46,468 bases of DNA, from assembly GCA_019873625.1 (NCBI GenBank), contig JAIOAW010000020.1, positions 1-46,468 on the forward strand, in the 5' to 3' direction. The notes under the pieces were generated by a model, which worked only from the letters and a program-made list of their open reading frames with translations, was not told the origin of the DNA and made no database searches. This stretch comes from Chloroflexota bacterium (GTDB lineage Bacteria > Chloroflexota > Anaerolineae > UBA1429). The translations under genes were made by a program, and so were the position numbers. This document shows positions 36,104-44,450 of the stretch, piece after piece; position 1 is the first letter of the stretch; the number at the start of each line of letters is the position of its first letter.

Positions 36104-36949
36104 CTAGCGCGCCGGCGCATACCGTTCGGCGATGAGGCGCCGAGCCTGCCCCCCGCGCACAAAGGAGGCGAACCGCACCGCCTCGGCGGGGGCCTCCGCG
36201 CGGGTGAGGAGCGCGAGGGTGAAGGTGAGGGGATAGCGCCCCTGCGCGAGGGTGCGGACGCTGGGCAAAAGGCCGCCGAGCGAGATGACCTTGACCCGCT
36301 CATCCACCAAGGCGCTCGAGACGTAGCCGATGGCCAAGGGGTGCTTGGACACATAGTCGAGCACGGCCTCGTCGTGCGGCAAGAGGAGCGCGGCGGAGGT
36401 GAGGGCGCGCCCTGGCATCACGGCCTTTTCGAAAACCTCGCGCGCCACGTCGCCCTCCGGCCGGCTGATGATTTCAGGCGCGCCCTGCGGGCCGCCGAGG
36501 GCGGCCCAATCCACCACGAACCCCTCATAGAGCGCGGCCAGGTCCTCCGGGGCGATCTGCGCAAGGGGCATCGAGGGGTGTACGACGAGGGCCAGGCCGC
36601 CGCGCGCCAGGGCCACTTCGCGCACCTCCGATTCCGAGGCGCCCGCGCGCTCCGGCATCGGGGCGGCGGGGCGGATGATAAAGGCCATCTCGGCCTCGCC
36701 GGAGGCGACCATCTCTTCGGCGCGGCGGTCTATACAGGGGATTACCTCGGCATTAGCCCAGCGCCCTTGGGCGCGATAGGCCTGCAAGAGCCTTTCCACG
36801 AGAGGCTTGGCCCCCCAGGAGGCGGCGATGCGCCAAGGGGAAGGCGAGGTCGCTTCCTCAGGGTGGGCGCTGGGGCGCACGATGATCTGGCAGCCGCTCG
36901 CCAGCCAGAGTAGGGCCGCGGCCAAGAGCGCCCGCCGCACGAGACCCAT
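36104..36949 (-). CDS. Orphan phosphate-binding-like lipoprotein (PBP domain)
   Basis: A 281-residue lipoprotein with signal LLAAALLWLASGC (lipobox LASGC) and a substrate-binding domain of the PstS-like type (EEMVASGEAEMAFIIRPAAP, HPLAIGYVSS, RYPLTFTLALLTR). No transporter permease is next to it, so it may serve a distant importer or act as a sensor. ATG 36949 directly abuts AGGGAG with no spacing; a GTG at 36940 has 9 bases to the same site and may be the true start (278 residues). It is the last gene after scpA and the dTDP-glucose dehydratase. Confidence 0.8.
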   Translation of the reverse strand: MGLVRRALLAAALLWLASGCQIIVRPSAHPEEATSPSPWRIAASWGAKPLVERLLQAYRAQGRWANAEVIPCIDRRAEEMVASGEAEMAFIIRPAAPMPERAGASESEVREVALARGGLALVVHPSMPLAQIAPEDLAALYEGFVVDWAALGGPQGAPEIISRPEGDVAREVFEKAVMPGRALTSAALLLPHDEAVLDYVSKHPLAIGYVSSALVDERVKVISLGGLLPSVRTLAQGRYPLTFTLALLTRAEAPAEAVRFASFVRGGQARRLIAERYAPAR

Positions 36950-36987
36950 CTCCCTAGGCCGCTTGCCGCGCGGCGCGCAGGAAGGCG

Positions 36988-38019
36988 TCACCCCGAAGAT
37001 GGGCGCACCTCCCGCCCGTGGTAATGCGCGCGGTAATACTCCTGAAAGCGCGCGCCCGATTTGATGGGCCGCCACCACCACTCGTTTTCCACATACCAGC
37101 GCACGGTCTTTTCCAAGGCCTCGTCAAAGGAGTGGCGCGGGCGCCAGCCAAGGGCCTTGATCTTTTCGATGTTCAGGGCATAGCGCCGATCGTGGCCAGG
37201 GCGGTCCCTCACAAATTGCAAGAGGCTTTCCGGCTTGCCGAGGAGGGCGAGGAGTTTGCGCGCCATCACGATGTTTTGCGTCTCGGTACCCGTGCCGAGG
37301 TTATAGACCTCCCCCGGCACCCCGCGATGGAGGACGATGTCAATTCCCTCGCAGTGGTCGAGCACATACTGGTAGTCGCGCATTTGCAGGCCGTCTCCAT
37401 AAATGGGCAAGGGCAGATCGTCGAGGGCGTTCGTGATAAAGAGAGGCACGACCTTTTCAGGATACTGGTACGGGCCGATGCTGTTAGACCCCCGCGTGAT
37501 GGTTACGGGCAGGCCAAAACTCGCATAGTAAGCGAGCACCATAAGGTCTCCGCCCGCCTTGCTCGCCGAGTAGGGGCTGCGCGTGTGGATGGGGTCCGTC
37601 TCCACGGCGGCGCCCTCCAACACCTGGCCATACACCTCATCGGTGCTCACCTGGTGGTACCGTTCCAACCCCAGGGTGCGCGCCGCCTCGAGGAGGACAT
37701 AAGTGCCGTACACGTCCGTCATAATGAAACTGCCGGGGTCGGTCAGCGAGCGATCGACATGCGTTTCGGCGGCAAAGTTGACGATGGTGTCAATCTCGTG
37801 CGTCTCTAACGCCTCGCGCACCTTGGCGGCATCGCAGATATCCCCCTGGACAAAGGCAAAACGGGGGTTAGGCATCAGGTCTTTGAGGTTATCCAGGTTG
37901 CCGGCGTAGGTCAGTTTGTCATAGACGAGCACGCGGTAATCGTTATACCGCTCCAAGATGTAGCGGGCAAAGTTGGAGCCGATAAACCCGGCCCCGCCGG
38001 TGATCATCAGGTTGCGCAT
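36988..38019 (-). CDS. rfbB: dTDP-glucose 4,6-dehydratase
   Basis: Converts dTDP-glucose to dTDP-4-keto-6-deoxyglucose, a branch step toward rhamnose and other surface sugars. The 343-residue extended SDR has the NAD motif GGAGFIGSNF at 8-17, STDEVYG with the Asp-Glu pair specific for dehydratases, YSASK (Tyr, Lys) and RGSNSIGPYQYPEK in the substrate pocket. AAAGGAGG precedes ATG 38019. The usual rfbA, C and D partners are not in the window. It follows scpA by 31 bases, so it is probably co-transcribed. Confidence 0.93.
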   Translation of the reverse strand: MRNLMITGGAGFIGSNFARYILERYNDYRVLVYDKLTYAGNLDNLKDLMPNPRFAFVQGDICDAAKVREALETHEIDTIVNFAAETHVDRSLTDPGSFIMTDVYGTYVLLEAARTLGLERYHQVSTDEVYGQVLEGAAVETDPIHTRSPYSASKAGGDLMVLAYYASFGLPVTITRGSNSIGPYQYPEKVVPLFITNALDDLPLPIYGDGLQMRDYQYVLDHCEGIDIVLHRGVPGEVYNLGTGTETQNIVMARKLLALLGKPESLLQFVRDRPGHDRRYALNIEKIKALGWRPRHSFDEALEKTVRWYVENEWWWRPIKSGARFQEYYRAHYHGREVRPSSG

Positions 38020-38050
38020 CGTCCTCCTTTCGGCATAAGGGGTGAGAGAC

Positions 38051-38812
38051 TTATACATCCACAGGGGCGAGTTCGGCGTTCGGGGCGGCACTCGCCGGCG
38101 GCTGGCGCAACGCGATATAGATTTCCCCAAAGAGGCGTTCCTGCATCACAGAGACGCGCTGCTGCTTGGCCAGTTCCAAAATGGCGATAAACGTTACAAT
38201 CACCTCCAGGCGCGAGCGCGCTTGGCGCATCAACGCGCTGAAACGCGTGCGCCGCACGCGCACCAGCCTTTCGAGGACGCGCTGGATGCACTCGCTCAGG
38301 CTCACGGCGATGGGCGAAACCACCCGATCCACCACCGCCACCGGCGGATGCGCCGCCAAGACCCTTTTCATCGCCTCCCAGAGGTCAGCGCTGGAGGCCT
38401 CGCCCGGTTGGAGTTTGGGTTCCGCCTTGGGCGGCGGGGCCACCCGTGGGTAGGTGCGGTGCTCGGCCTCCTCCAGGGCGCGCAGGGCCGAGGCGGCCGC
38501 CTTGTAGCGCTTGTACTCGCGCAGGCGGTCTACCAATTCCTCGCCCAGGTCGGGTTCCTTTTCCTCTTCGGGCTGTTCAGGGCGAGGCAGGAGCACGCGC
38601 GATTTGATCACGAGAAGCCGCGCGGCGATGGCGAGGAAATCCGCCAGGTTCGCGGCAGAGGCCTCCTGGAGTTGCGCGATGTAGGCCAGATATTGATCCG
38701 TTACGAGCGCAAGCGAGATGAGCGTAATATCCAGCCGCTCCTGCTCGATGAGGCGCAAGAGGAGGTCCAGCGGCCCTTCAAAGACCTCGAGCGAAACCCG
38801 ATACGTCTCCAT
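38051..38812 (-). CDS. scpA: Segregation and condensation protein A
   Basis: The kleisin of the bacterial SMC complex that helps to compact and separate chromosomes. The protein has 253 residues. The N-terminal SMC-binding helix region is VFEGPLDLLLRLIEQERLDI (about residues 8-28) with ITLISLALVTDQYLAYI after it; a charged middle and a C-terminal winged helix (FIAILELAKQQRV) follow. ATG 38812 is the natural N-terminus for the conserved EGPLDLLL segment. ScpB is not next to it, unlike in many genomes. A promoter lies 39 bases upstream. Confidence 0.92.
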   Translation of the reverse strand: METYRVSLEVFEGPLDLLLRLIEQERLDITLISLALVTDQYLAYIAQLQEASAANLADFLAIAARLLVIKSRVLLPRPEQPEEEKEPDLGEELVDRLREYKRYKAAASALRALEEAEHRTYPRVAPPPKAEPKLQPGEASSADLWEAMKRVLAAHPPVAVVDRVVSPIAVSLSECIQRVLERLVRVRRTRFSALMRQARSRLEVIVTFIAILELAKQQRVSVMQERLFGEIYIALRQPPASAAPNAELAPVDV

Positions 38813-38850
38813 CACCGCCCCCGCAAGATCTTGCCCCAAAGGGCCTTTGC

Positions 38851-38879
38851 ATTATAGGGGCAAAGGGGCGCGCCGTCCA
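38851..38879 (-). promoter_or_regulatory. scpA promoter TGGACG - 17 bp - TATAAT
   Basis: On the minus strand, TGGACG (38874-38879), a 17-bp spacer and a perfect TATAAT (38851-38856), giving a leader of about 30 bases. Confidence 0.75.
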
Positions 38880-38891
38880 TTTTCGCCCGAG

Positions 38892-40817
38892 TTATCGCGG
38901 CTTTACCGCAAAGGGCGCCAGGCATACGAACACCGGAGGGAAGGTGTTCGAGGCATTATAGACGACCATCCCCACGGCATACTCGCCCACCGGGAGGTCC
39001 TCCGGCACCCGGAGCACTGCCCGCGTGAAGATGGGCATATCGGCCGGCCATTCGTCCAAGCCATAGAGCCACCCGCCGGGGGATAGGTCCGTCTGCGTGT
39101 AAAAGCGCCCCTCCGCGTCATAGATGCGAAAACTCACCCGCAGGTCGGGGATGGTCGGCTCGGCGCGCACCCACCAGGTGTGCAGTATAATCTTGGTGCG
39201 CGGATGGATGGGGCCTCGGTTGTTGATGTAGCCCCCCAGAAAGGCCGGGCCGCCGGGGGCGATGAGGCGCGGGGTGCCCTGCCCCAGCCGAGCGCGCAGG
39301 GCCTGGGGCGAATCTCGCAGGCGATAGAGCGCGAGTTTCACATCGCCGAAGGAATCCTCGATGGATTGGGAGGAACCGAGGTATTCCAGCACGCCCAACC
39401 CCACGTCGGTGCGATCCATCACATACGCCTGCCAAGAGATGACCCATAGCCTCTCCGCCCGAGTGGCGTTGAGGAATTCCTCTAGCGTATTCAAGGTCTC
39501 TTCCACGGTGAGGACGTGGTGCACGTCAATGAGTTTCACGTTGGGCAGGCCCACCCAAGGCAGCCCCGCCTGATAGTAGCCCGCCGCGGTAAAGAGCGAG
39601 CCATCCCGCAAGATGAGCGCATCGCCCGGTTGGGCGTTGGCGCGGATGTAGGCAAAGGCCTCGCGCAGGCGGCTATCGTAACTCGGTTTCAGGTCGGCCC
39701 GCGCGGGGAGCCAAACCAGCGCCAGAGCCGCCGCCCAAAGGGGCCAACGCCCCCAGCGCAAGCGTTCCAGGGCGCTCAGCCCCAGGCCGATGAGCAAAGA
39801 GGCGCCCAACCAGGCGGGCCAACTATGCCGGCCGGAAAGTTTGCCGTGAAAGCGATGCACGAGCACGAGGAGCAGCGCGAGGGGCAAGGCGGTGATCACC
39901 AGGGCCAAGGCTATGCGCCGCCATTCGGCGCGTTTGCAGCCCCACAACGCCCAGAGGGCGGGCGCCAGGATGACCAACGCGATCATCCCCCAGCCGTAGC
40001 GGAGGGCCTCCGGCGGCACTTCGCGCTGGCCGTGCACCCAAAAGGCGATGTAAGTGCGCAGGGCATAGCCCACCGGCACCATCCCCGCAAAGGCGGTGCC
40101 GCCGCGGATATCCCGCCCGGCCAGGGCGATGAGCCAGGGCGTATAGCCGAGGAACATACCGATGGCCATATGGCCGGCCACGTGGAGCGCCGGCCGCGAG
40201 CGCCGCAGGAAGATCGTGCCCCCTGCATAGGCCCCTTGGGCGAGCGCAGCCAGCACCAGCCCCGTATAATGCGTGTAGCACATAGCCACCGTGAGCGCGA
40301 GGTACCCCCCCAAGAGCAACCCATAGCGCCGGTCGAGCGGGCGGCCGCCCAGGGCATAGCGCTCCCACGCCTCCCAAAAGAAAACGCTCGACCAGGCAAA
40401 AAGGGCCAGGGCGAGCGCATAGGGGCGCACCTCGAACGCGGCATAGAGGAAACTCTGCGAGAGGGCGAACGCGCCCCCGGCAAGGAGGCCGGCACTCCAA
40501 CGCGCTCCCACGCGGCGCCCTAGGGCGATGAGGCCCGCTGTCGCCAGAAGGGCGCAACACACCGAAAAGGCCCTCAGGGCAAATTCCGAATCTCCTACCA
40601 GGCCGCTCCACCCTTTTAGGAGCACGAACCCCAACAGGGCTTGGTTATCAATGCGGGTGCACCACTCCCAAATCTCCCCCCAGGGGCGGGAGGCGAAATA
40701 GGCGTTGACCGTCTCGTCATACCAGAAACTGCGGTCGGGCCAAACCCACACCAGCCCCGCGAGCACGAGGATCAGAAGAAGGATGGCTATCCATTGGCCG
40801 TGCCATGCCGTGCGCAT
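38892..40817 (-). CDS. GT39-like membrane glycosyltransferase
   Basis: A 641-residue integral membrane protein. About ten membrane helices fill residues 8-380. The first outer loop has SFWYDETVNAYF with Asp34/Glu35, the acidic pair of the ArnT/PMT type (lipid-linked sugar donors). The C-terminal part (about 400-641) is soluble and outside, with a beta-rich end (PEDLPVGEYAVGMVVYNAS). It is likely to transfer a sugar to a lipid or protein at the cell surface; donor and acceptor are unknown. Not joined to the genes on either side. The start is the first ATG after a TATAAT at 40860-40865. Confidence 0.82.
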   Translation of the reverse strand: MRTAWHGQWIAILLLILVLAGLVWVWPDRSFWYDETVNAYFASRPWGEIWEWCTRIDNQALLGFVLLKGWSGLVGDSEFALRAFSVCCALLATAGLIALGRRVGARWSAGLLAGGAFALSQSFLYAAFEVRPYALALALFAWSSVFFWEAWERYALGGRPLDRRYGLLLGGYLALTVAMCYTHYTGLVLAALAQGAYAGGTIFLRRSRPALHVAGHMAIGMFLGYTPWLIALAGRDIRGGTAFAGMVPVGYALRTYIAFWVHGQREVPPEALRYGWGMIALVILAPALWALWGCKRAEWRRIALALVITALPLALLLVLVHRFHGKLSGRHSWPAWLGASLLIGLGLSALERLRWGRWPLWAAALALVWLPARADLKPSYDSRLREAFAYIRANAQPGDALILRDGSLFTAAGYYQAGLPWVGLPNVKLIDVHHVLTVEETLNTLEEFLNATRAERLWVISWQAYVMDRTDVGLGVLEYLGSSQSIEDSFGDVKLALYRLRDSPQALRARLGQGTPRLIAPGGPAFLGGYINNRGPIHPRTKIILHTWWVRAEPTIPDLRVSFRIYDAEGRFYTQTDLSPGGWLYGLDEWPADMPIFTRAVLRVPEDLPVGEYAVGMVVYNASNTFPPVFVCLAPFAVKPR

Positions 40818-40859
40818 AGGGTAAAGGGTTTCTCAAGGGTAGAAGGTCGCTCGCGCCCT

Positions 40860-40865
40860 ATTATA
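40860..40865 (-). promoter_or_regulatory. -10 box TATAAT of the glycosyltransferase gene
   Basis: A perfect TATAAT on the minus strand 43 bases before the ATG at 40817. No good -35 is seen at 17 bp, so only the -10 is called. Confidence 0.5.
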
Positions 40866-40906
40866 TCCATTCGCCCTGGGGCGCCTAGCGGCGCCAGAGT
40901 GAGCGT

Positions 40907-42430
40907 TCACGCGGCAGGAGAGGTTGAGAGGCTATGGAGGTATTCGGCCAAGAGGGGGTAGAGCGCCCGATAGCGCGCCACCTGTTCGCGGTAGCGTGCG
41001 TGCTTGCGCGCGTCCGGCTCGAAGCGGTCGCGCACGTGCACCTGAGCCTCGACGGCCTCCTCGTAATGGGCGTAATCGCCGCACCCCACGCCGGCGATGA
41101 TCGCCGCGCCCAAAGGGGCTGGCTTGAGCACGCGCGTCCGCTCCACGGGCACGCCCAAGATATCCGCCGTGAGTTGCAGCCAGGCCGAAGAGCGCGCCCC
41201 GCCCCCCGTGGCGCGGTAGAGGTGCACGGGGATGCCGATGTGCTCGAGCGTCTCTTGGCCTGCGGCGAAATAGTAAGTAACCCCTTCCAAGAGCGCTCGC
41301 AAGATCTCGCCGCGCGTGGTATCGAGGCGCAGGCCGACCACGACGCCGCAAGATTGGTCATCGGAGATGGGCGGGCCGACCGGCGCAAAGTGGGGCAGCA
41401 CCATAAGGTTCGTCGGTTCCTCGGGCATCTCCCCAAGGAGCATAGAATAGACGTCTACCCCGCGCACCTGGGCCTCGCGCTTTTCGAGGGGGGCCAGATG
41501 ATCGCTGAACCAGCGTAAGACGCTCCCGCCCGAACGGTTATACATCTCGCTCAGGAAGAGGTCCGGCACCACGTGATGCGCCATACTCAGACCATGGCGC
41601 AGGAGGAGCGAACTCAAGATGATCGCGTTGAAAGCCGGCGCCATATGGATGGTGTTCCCGATGGTGTAGGTGGCCAGGCCGCTCTTGATGACGCCCGCCC
41701 CTAGGGCGCTGCAAGCCACGCGAGAGCCGCCGAGGATGATGCGCACGTTCGAACGCAGGCCGAGTTCGCGGGCTATGGGCGCAGAGACCGCCCCCAGCGC
41801 CGTGCCGGCCGGGGCCAAATCGGGCAGTTTGCTCGGGGGCAGGTCGCAAGCGGCCAGCACTTCACGAGACCAACGCTCCTGCCGCGTATCAAACAGGAGG
41901 GTGCTCGCCGCGAGGGAATAATCGCAGAGGGTGCTCCCGCCCAAAAGGTGGCTCACCACGCCGCCGAGGAACGCAAAGCGCCACGTCTGCTGAAAGCGCT
42001 GGGGTTGGTGTTCCTTGATCCAGCATAGGCGCGAGAGGGCCTGCGAGGGTGCCGGCACGCGGCCCGTGATATCGAAAAAGCGTTCGCGCCCCAGAGCGGC
42101 CTCCACGCGCTGGACGTAGGCGCCATCTTGGCCCTCGTCGCCCAAAAGGCAGGCATCCAGCACCTGGGCCGAGGTCGAAAGGGGCACGATGGCCTCGCCG
42201 ATGGAGGAGATGCTGAGCGCGTGGATGGGGTCGGCCTGCGTTTCGGAGATGACTTGGCGCAGAGCGTCGCTCAAGGCGGCCCACAGGGCACGCAGGTTGA
42301 GGTCGCACGGCGCCGTCTCATCCGCGGAGGGGCGGAACTCGCGCGCGGCGCGGGCGAGGATGCGCCCTTCGCGCGAGGTGACAATCAAACTGCAGGAGGT
42401 TTCACTCAGGTCAATGCCCAACAGGCTCAT
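40907..42430 (-). CDS. FGGY-family carbohydrate kinase (xylulokinase-like)
   Basis: A 507-residue sugar kinase. The first phosphate-binding strand is MSLLGIDLSETSCSLIV, and the second, near the C-terminus, is RATGGGARSSAWLQLTADIL, followed by GVPVERTRVLKPAPLGAAIIAG in part. This is the xylulokinase branch of FGGY, but substrates vary (xylulose, ribulose, gluconate, erythritol). AAGGAGCG precedes the ATG. A divergent sugar isomerase/epimerase gene lies across 300 bases of repeat-containing DNA, so a joint role in pentose or related sugar use is a fair guess. Confidence 0.9.
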   Translation of the reverse strand: MSLLGIDLSETSCSLIVTSREGRILARAAREFRPSADETAPCDLNLRALWAALSDALRQVISETQADPIHALSISSIGEAIVPLSTSAQVLDACLLGDEGQDGAYVQRVEAALGRERFFDITGRVPAPSQALSRLCWIKEHQPQRFQQTWRFAFLGGVVSHLLGGSTLCDYSLAASTLLFDTRQERWSREVLAACDLPPSKLPDLAPAGTALGAVSAPIARELGLRSNVRIILGGSRVACSALGAGVIKSGLATYTIGNTIHMAPAFNAIILSSLLLRHGLSMAHHVVPDLFLSEMYNRSGGSVLRWFSDHLAPLEKREAQVRGVDVYSMLLGEMPEEPTNLMVLPHFAPVGPPISDDQSCGVVVGLRLDTTRGEILRALLEGVTYYFAAGQETLEHIGIPVHLYRATGGGARSSAWLQLTADILGVPVERTRVLKPAPLGAAIIAGVGCGDYAHYEEAVEAQVHVRDRFEPDARKHARYREQVARYRALYPLLAEYLHSLSTSPAA

Positions 42431-42462
42431 CCGAGCGCTCCTTGGTGCGCATTCCTAATAAA

Positions 42463-42491
42463 AGGCTACTCCAAGGGGATAATCATGTCAA
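42463..42491 (-). promoter_or_regulatory. Sugar kinase promoter TTGACA - 17 bp - TAGCCT
   Basis: On the minus strand, TTGACA (42486-42491), a 17-bp spacer and TAGCCT (42463-42468), 33 bases before the kinase start. Confidence 0.65.
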
Positions 42492-42512
42492 GTAAGGCCC
42501 ACGCTCCCCCAA

Positions 42513-42655
42513 ACCCTCCCGCAGGAGGGTAAAAGGCCCTCACCCCAGCCCTCTCCCGCGCTGGCGCGGGAGAGGGGACCAGAGCGCGAGGCGCCCGCCG
42601 TGTGGCGTTCCCTCTCCCACCCGGGTGGGAGAGGGGCAGGGTGAGGGGTAGCGCG
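42513..42655. repeat. Hairpin-module repeat, third copy group
   Basis: Contains a 7-bp-arm hairpin with loop CGCA (42513-42530), then CCCTCTCCC...GGGAGAGGG modules twice and GAGCGCGAGGC-type pieces shared with 1-251 and 15743-15927. It fills the space between the kinase promoter and the isomerase promoter. No gene is seen in 42492-42667. Confidence 0.8.
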
Positions 42656-42667
42656 ACCTCATCGCCT

Positions 42668-42696
42668 TTGACAAGGAGGCGCCTCTATCCGACAAT
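42668..42696 (+). promoter_or_regulatory. Promoter TTGACA - 17 bp - GACAAT
   Basis: TTGACA at 42668-42673, a 17-bp spacer and GACAAT at 42691-42696, ahead of the sugar isomerase/epimerase gene. Confidence 0.75.
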
Positions 42697-42729
42697 GGCC
42701 GCGACGCTTTGAGAAGGAGGTTGGGTGCG

Positions 42730-43707
42730 ATGATCCTGCGCCATGCGGTGATGGTCTCATTGATGGGCCGCCAGGCCGACCGCTTTCACGAATATCAGCC
42801 GGCTCGCCCCCTCGCCGAGCGGCTGGAGATGGCCGCCCGCGTGCCGGGGGCCGAGGGCATCGAAATCGTATATCCACAGGATTTCACCGATGAGGAGGAG
42901 ACGATCCGCCGGGTGCAATCCAGCGGGCTGGCCGTTTCAGCGGTGAACCTCAACGTCAAGGGCGAGAGCAAGTGGCGCCCCGGTTCCTTCACGGCGCGCG
43001 ATGCCGCCCTGCGCGCCGAGGCCGTGCGCTACCTGAAGGTGGCGATGGATTTGGCCCTAGCCCTCGGCACGGATATGGTTACCTGCTGCCCGTTGATAGA
43101 CGGCCACAACTATGCCTTCCAGGCCGATTACCTGAAGCAGTGGCGCTGGCTAGAAGAGGGTATTGCCGAAGGGGCGGCCCATCGCCCGGAGGTCAAGATC
43201 AGCCTGGAATACAAACTCAACGAGGCGCGCAATTACATCGTGTTGGGAGATGTGGGGCGCTGCCTCTACCTCTGCGAGCGACTGGGGCTGCCCAACGTGG
43301 GCATCACGGTGGATATGGGGCACGCCCTCCTCGCCAAAGAGACGCCGGCCGAGGCGCTCTGCTTGGCGGCGCAGGCCGGGCGGCTATTCTACCTCCACCT
43401 GAACGATAACGGCCGCGAGTGGGATTGGGATATGATCCCCGGCTCGGTGAACTGGTGGGACCTGCTGGAGACGCTGTATTACCTAGACCGCCTCAACTGG
43501 CAGGGTTGGGCCTCGTATGACGTCCTCTCGCGAGATAGCGACCCCGTCGAGGCCATCGCCACCACCATCGAAATCGTGCAAACGGCGCAAGGGTTGCTCG
43601 ATGTCATCGGGCGCGAGGCCATCCAACGGTGGATTGACGAAGGCTCGCCCGCCGAGACCTTCCGCCATTTGGTGCGCGCGCTCTTTGGGCGGCCTAGTTC
43701 TGGATGA
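42730..43707 (+). CDS. Sugar phosphate isomerase/epimerase family protein (TIM barrel)
   Basis: A 325-residue xylose-isomerase-like TIM barrel. Metal and acid residues are visible at strand ends: GIEIVYPQDF, KISLEYKLNE (Glu), GITVDMGHAL (Asp, His), LFYLHLNDN (His, Asn, Asp) and GWASYDVLSRD. The substrate is open; relatives act on rhamnose, tagatose, erythrulose and inositols. ATG 42730 is used because AAGGAGG lies 9 bases upstream. Its 3' end overlaps the convergent gene by 14 bases. It probably works with the divergent FGGY kinase. Confidence 0.85.
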   Translation: MILRHAVMVSLMGRQADRFHEYQPARPLAERLEMAARVPGAEGIEIVYPQDFTDEEETIRRVQSSGLAVSAVNLNVKGESKWRPGSFTARDAALRAEAVRYLKVAMDLALALGTDMVTCCPLIDGHNYAFQADYLKQWRWLEEGIAEGAAHRPEVKISLEYKLNEARNYIVLGDVGRCLYLCERLGLPNVGITVDMGHALLAKETPAEALCLAAQAGRLFYLHLNDNGREWDWDMIPGSVNWWDLLETLYYLDRLNWQGWASYDVLSRDSDPVEAIATTIEIVQTAQGLLDVIGREAIQRWIDEGSPAETFRHLVRALFGRPSSG

Positions 43708-44443
43708 TGACCCGCACGGCGTAGGGCGGCGGGAAGTTGCCCGTGATATCCACCACGGTGAGTTTGAACCAAACGACGCCGTTGGGCAGGGCGGCTGTAT
43801 TGACGGGCATCAGGGGGCCGTTCACCACGGGGGTGCGCACGATCTCATTGATGGAATGCCAGGCCTCCGGAGATTCCCCGGCGCCCCACTCGATCTTGTA
43901 GAATTGGAAGCGCTCGTGGGTGGCCGTGCCCTGGATGGTGATCTGCCCGGAAAGGGTCTGGTTATTGCGCGGGAAGGTGATGCAGATATTCGGGTCTGGG
44001 CAAGAGACGGGCACCGGCGTGGGCGTGGGCGGCGTGGGCAACCGGGTGGGCATCGCCACCGTGGGGATGCGCGTGGGCGTGGGGCGCGGGGTGGCCGTGG
44101 GCGTGGGGATGAGCGGCGTCGGCGTGGGCGTGCTCGTGGCGATGAGGAGGGCCACCGTCGGCGTGGGCTGGGTGATCGCGGTGAGATCGAGCGAGGGCAC
44201 CACGTAATAGCGCAGGGCCGTGGCGATTACGGCGATGCCCAGCATAATGCCGATGTTCGAAAAGGCCCGCCCCTCTTTGTGGGCTGCGACCTCCCGTTCG
44301 ACGGGGAAGATGGTATTGACCCGGTCGCGGTGCGCCTGGATGTAGGCCCGCACGTTGATGAGGATGACGAGCAGGCACGCGGCATAAACCCAGAGGATGT
44401 GCCGCTCGATGAGATCTACTAAAAAGAGCACGACGTTCAGCAC
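43694..44443 (-). CDS. Membrane protein with Thr-Pro linker and outer beta domain
   Basis: A 249-residue protein of no family that I recognise. Two membrane helices lie at about 10-28 (LIERHILWVYAACLLVILI) and about 64-81. A Thr-Pro linker follows at about 92-148 (STPTPTPLIPTPTATP and the like), then a C-terminal domain of about 100 residues that looks like an Ig-type fold (ITIQGTATHERFQFYKIEW, WFKLTVVDITGNF). It begins 7 bases after the purine nucleoside phosphorylase stop, so it is co-transcribed with it. The two share no obvious function. Confidence 0.75.
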   Translation of the reverse strand: MLNVVLFLVDLIERHILWVYAACLLVILINVRAYIQAHRDRVNTIFPVEREVAAHKEGRAFSNIGIMLGIAVIATALRYYVVPSLDLTAITQPTPTVALLIATSTPTPTPLIPTPTATPRPTPTRIPTVAMPTRLPTPPTPTPVPVSCPDPNICITFPRNNQTLSGQITIQGTATHERFQFYKIEWGAGESPEAWHSINEIVRTPVVNGPLMPVNTAALPNGVVWFKLTVVDITGNFPPPYAVRVIIQN

Positions 44444-44450
44444 GCCCCCC

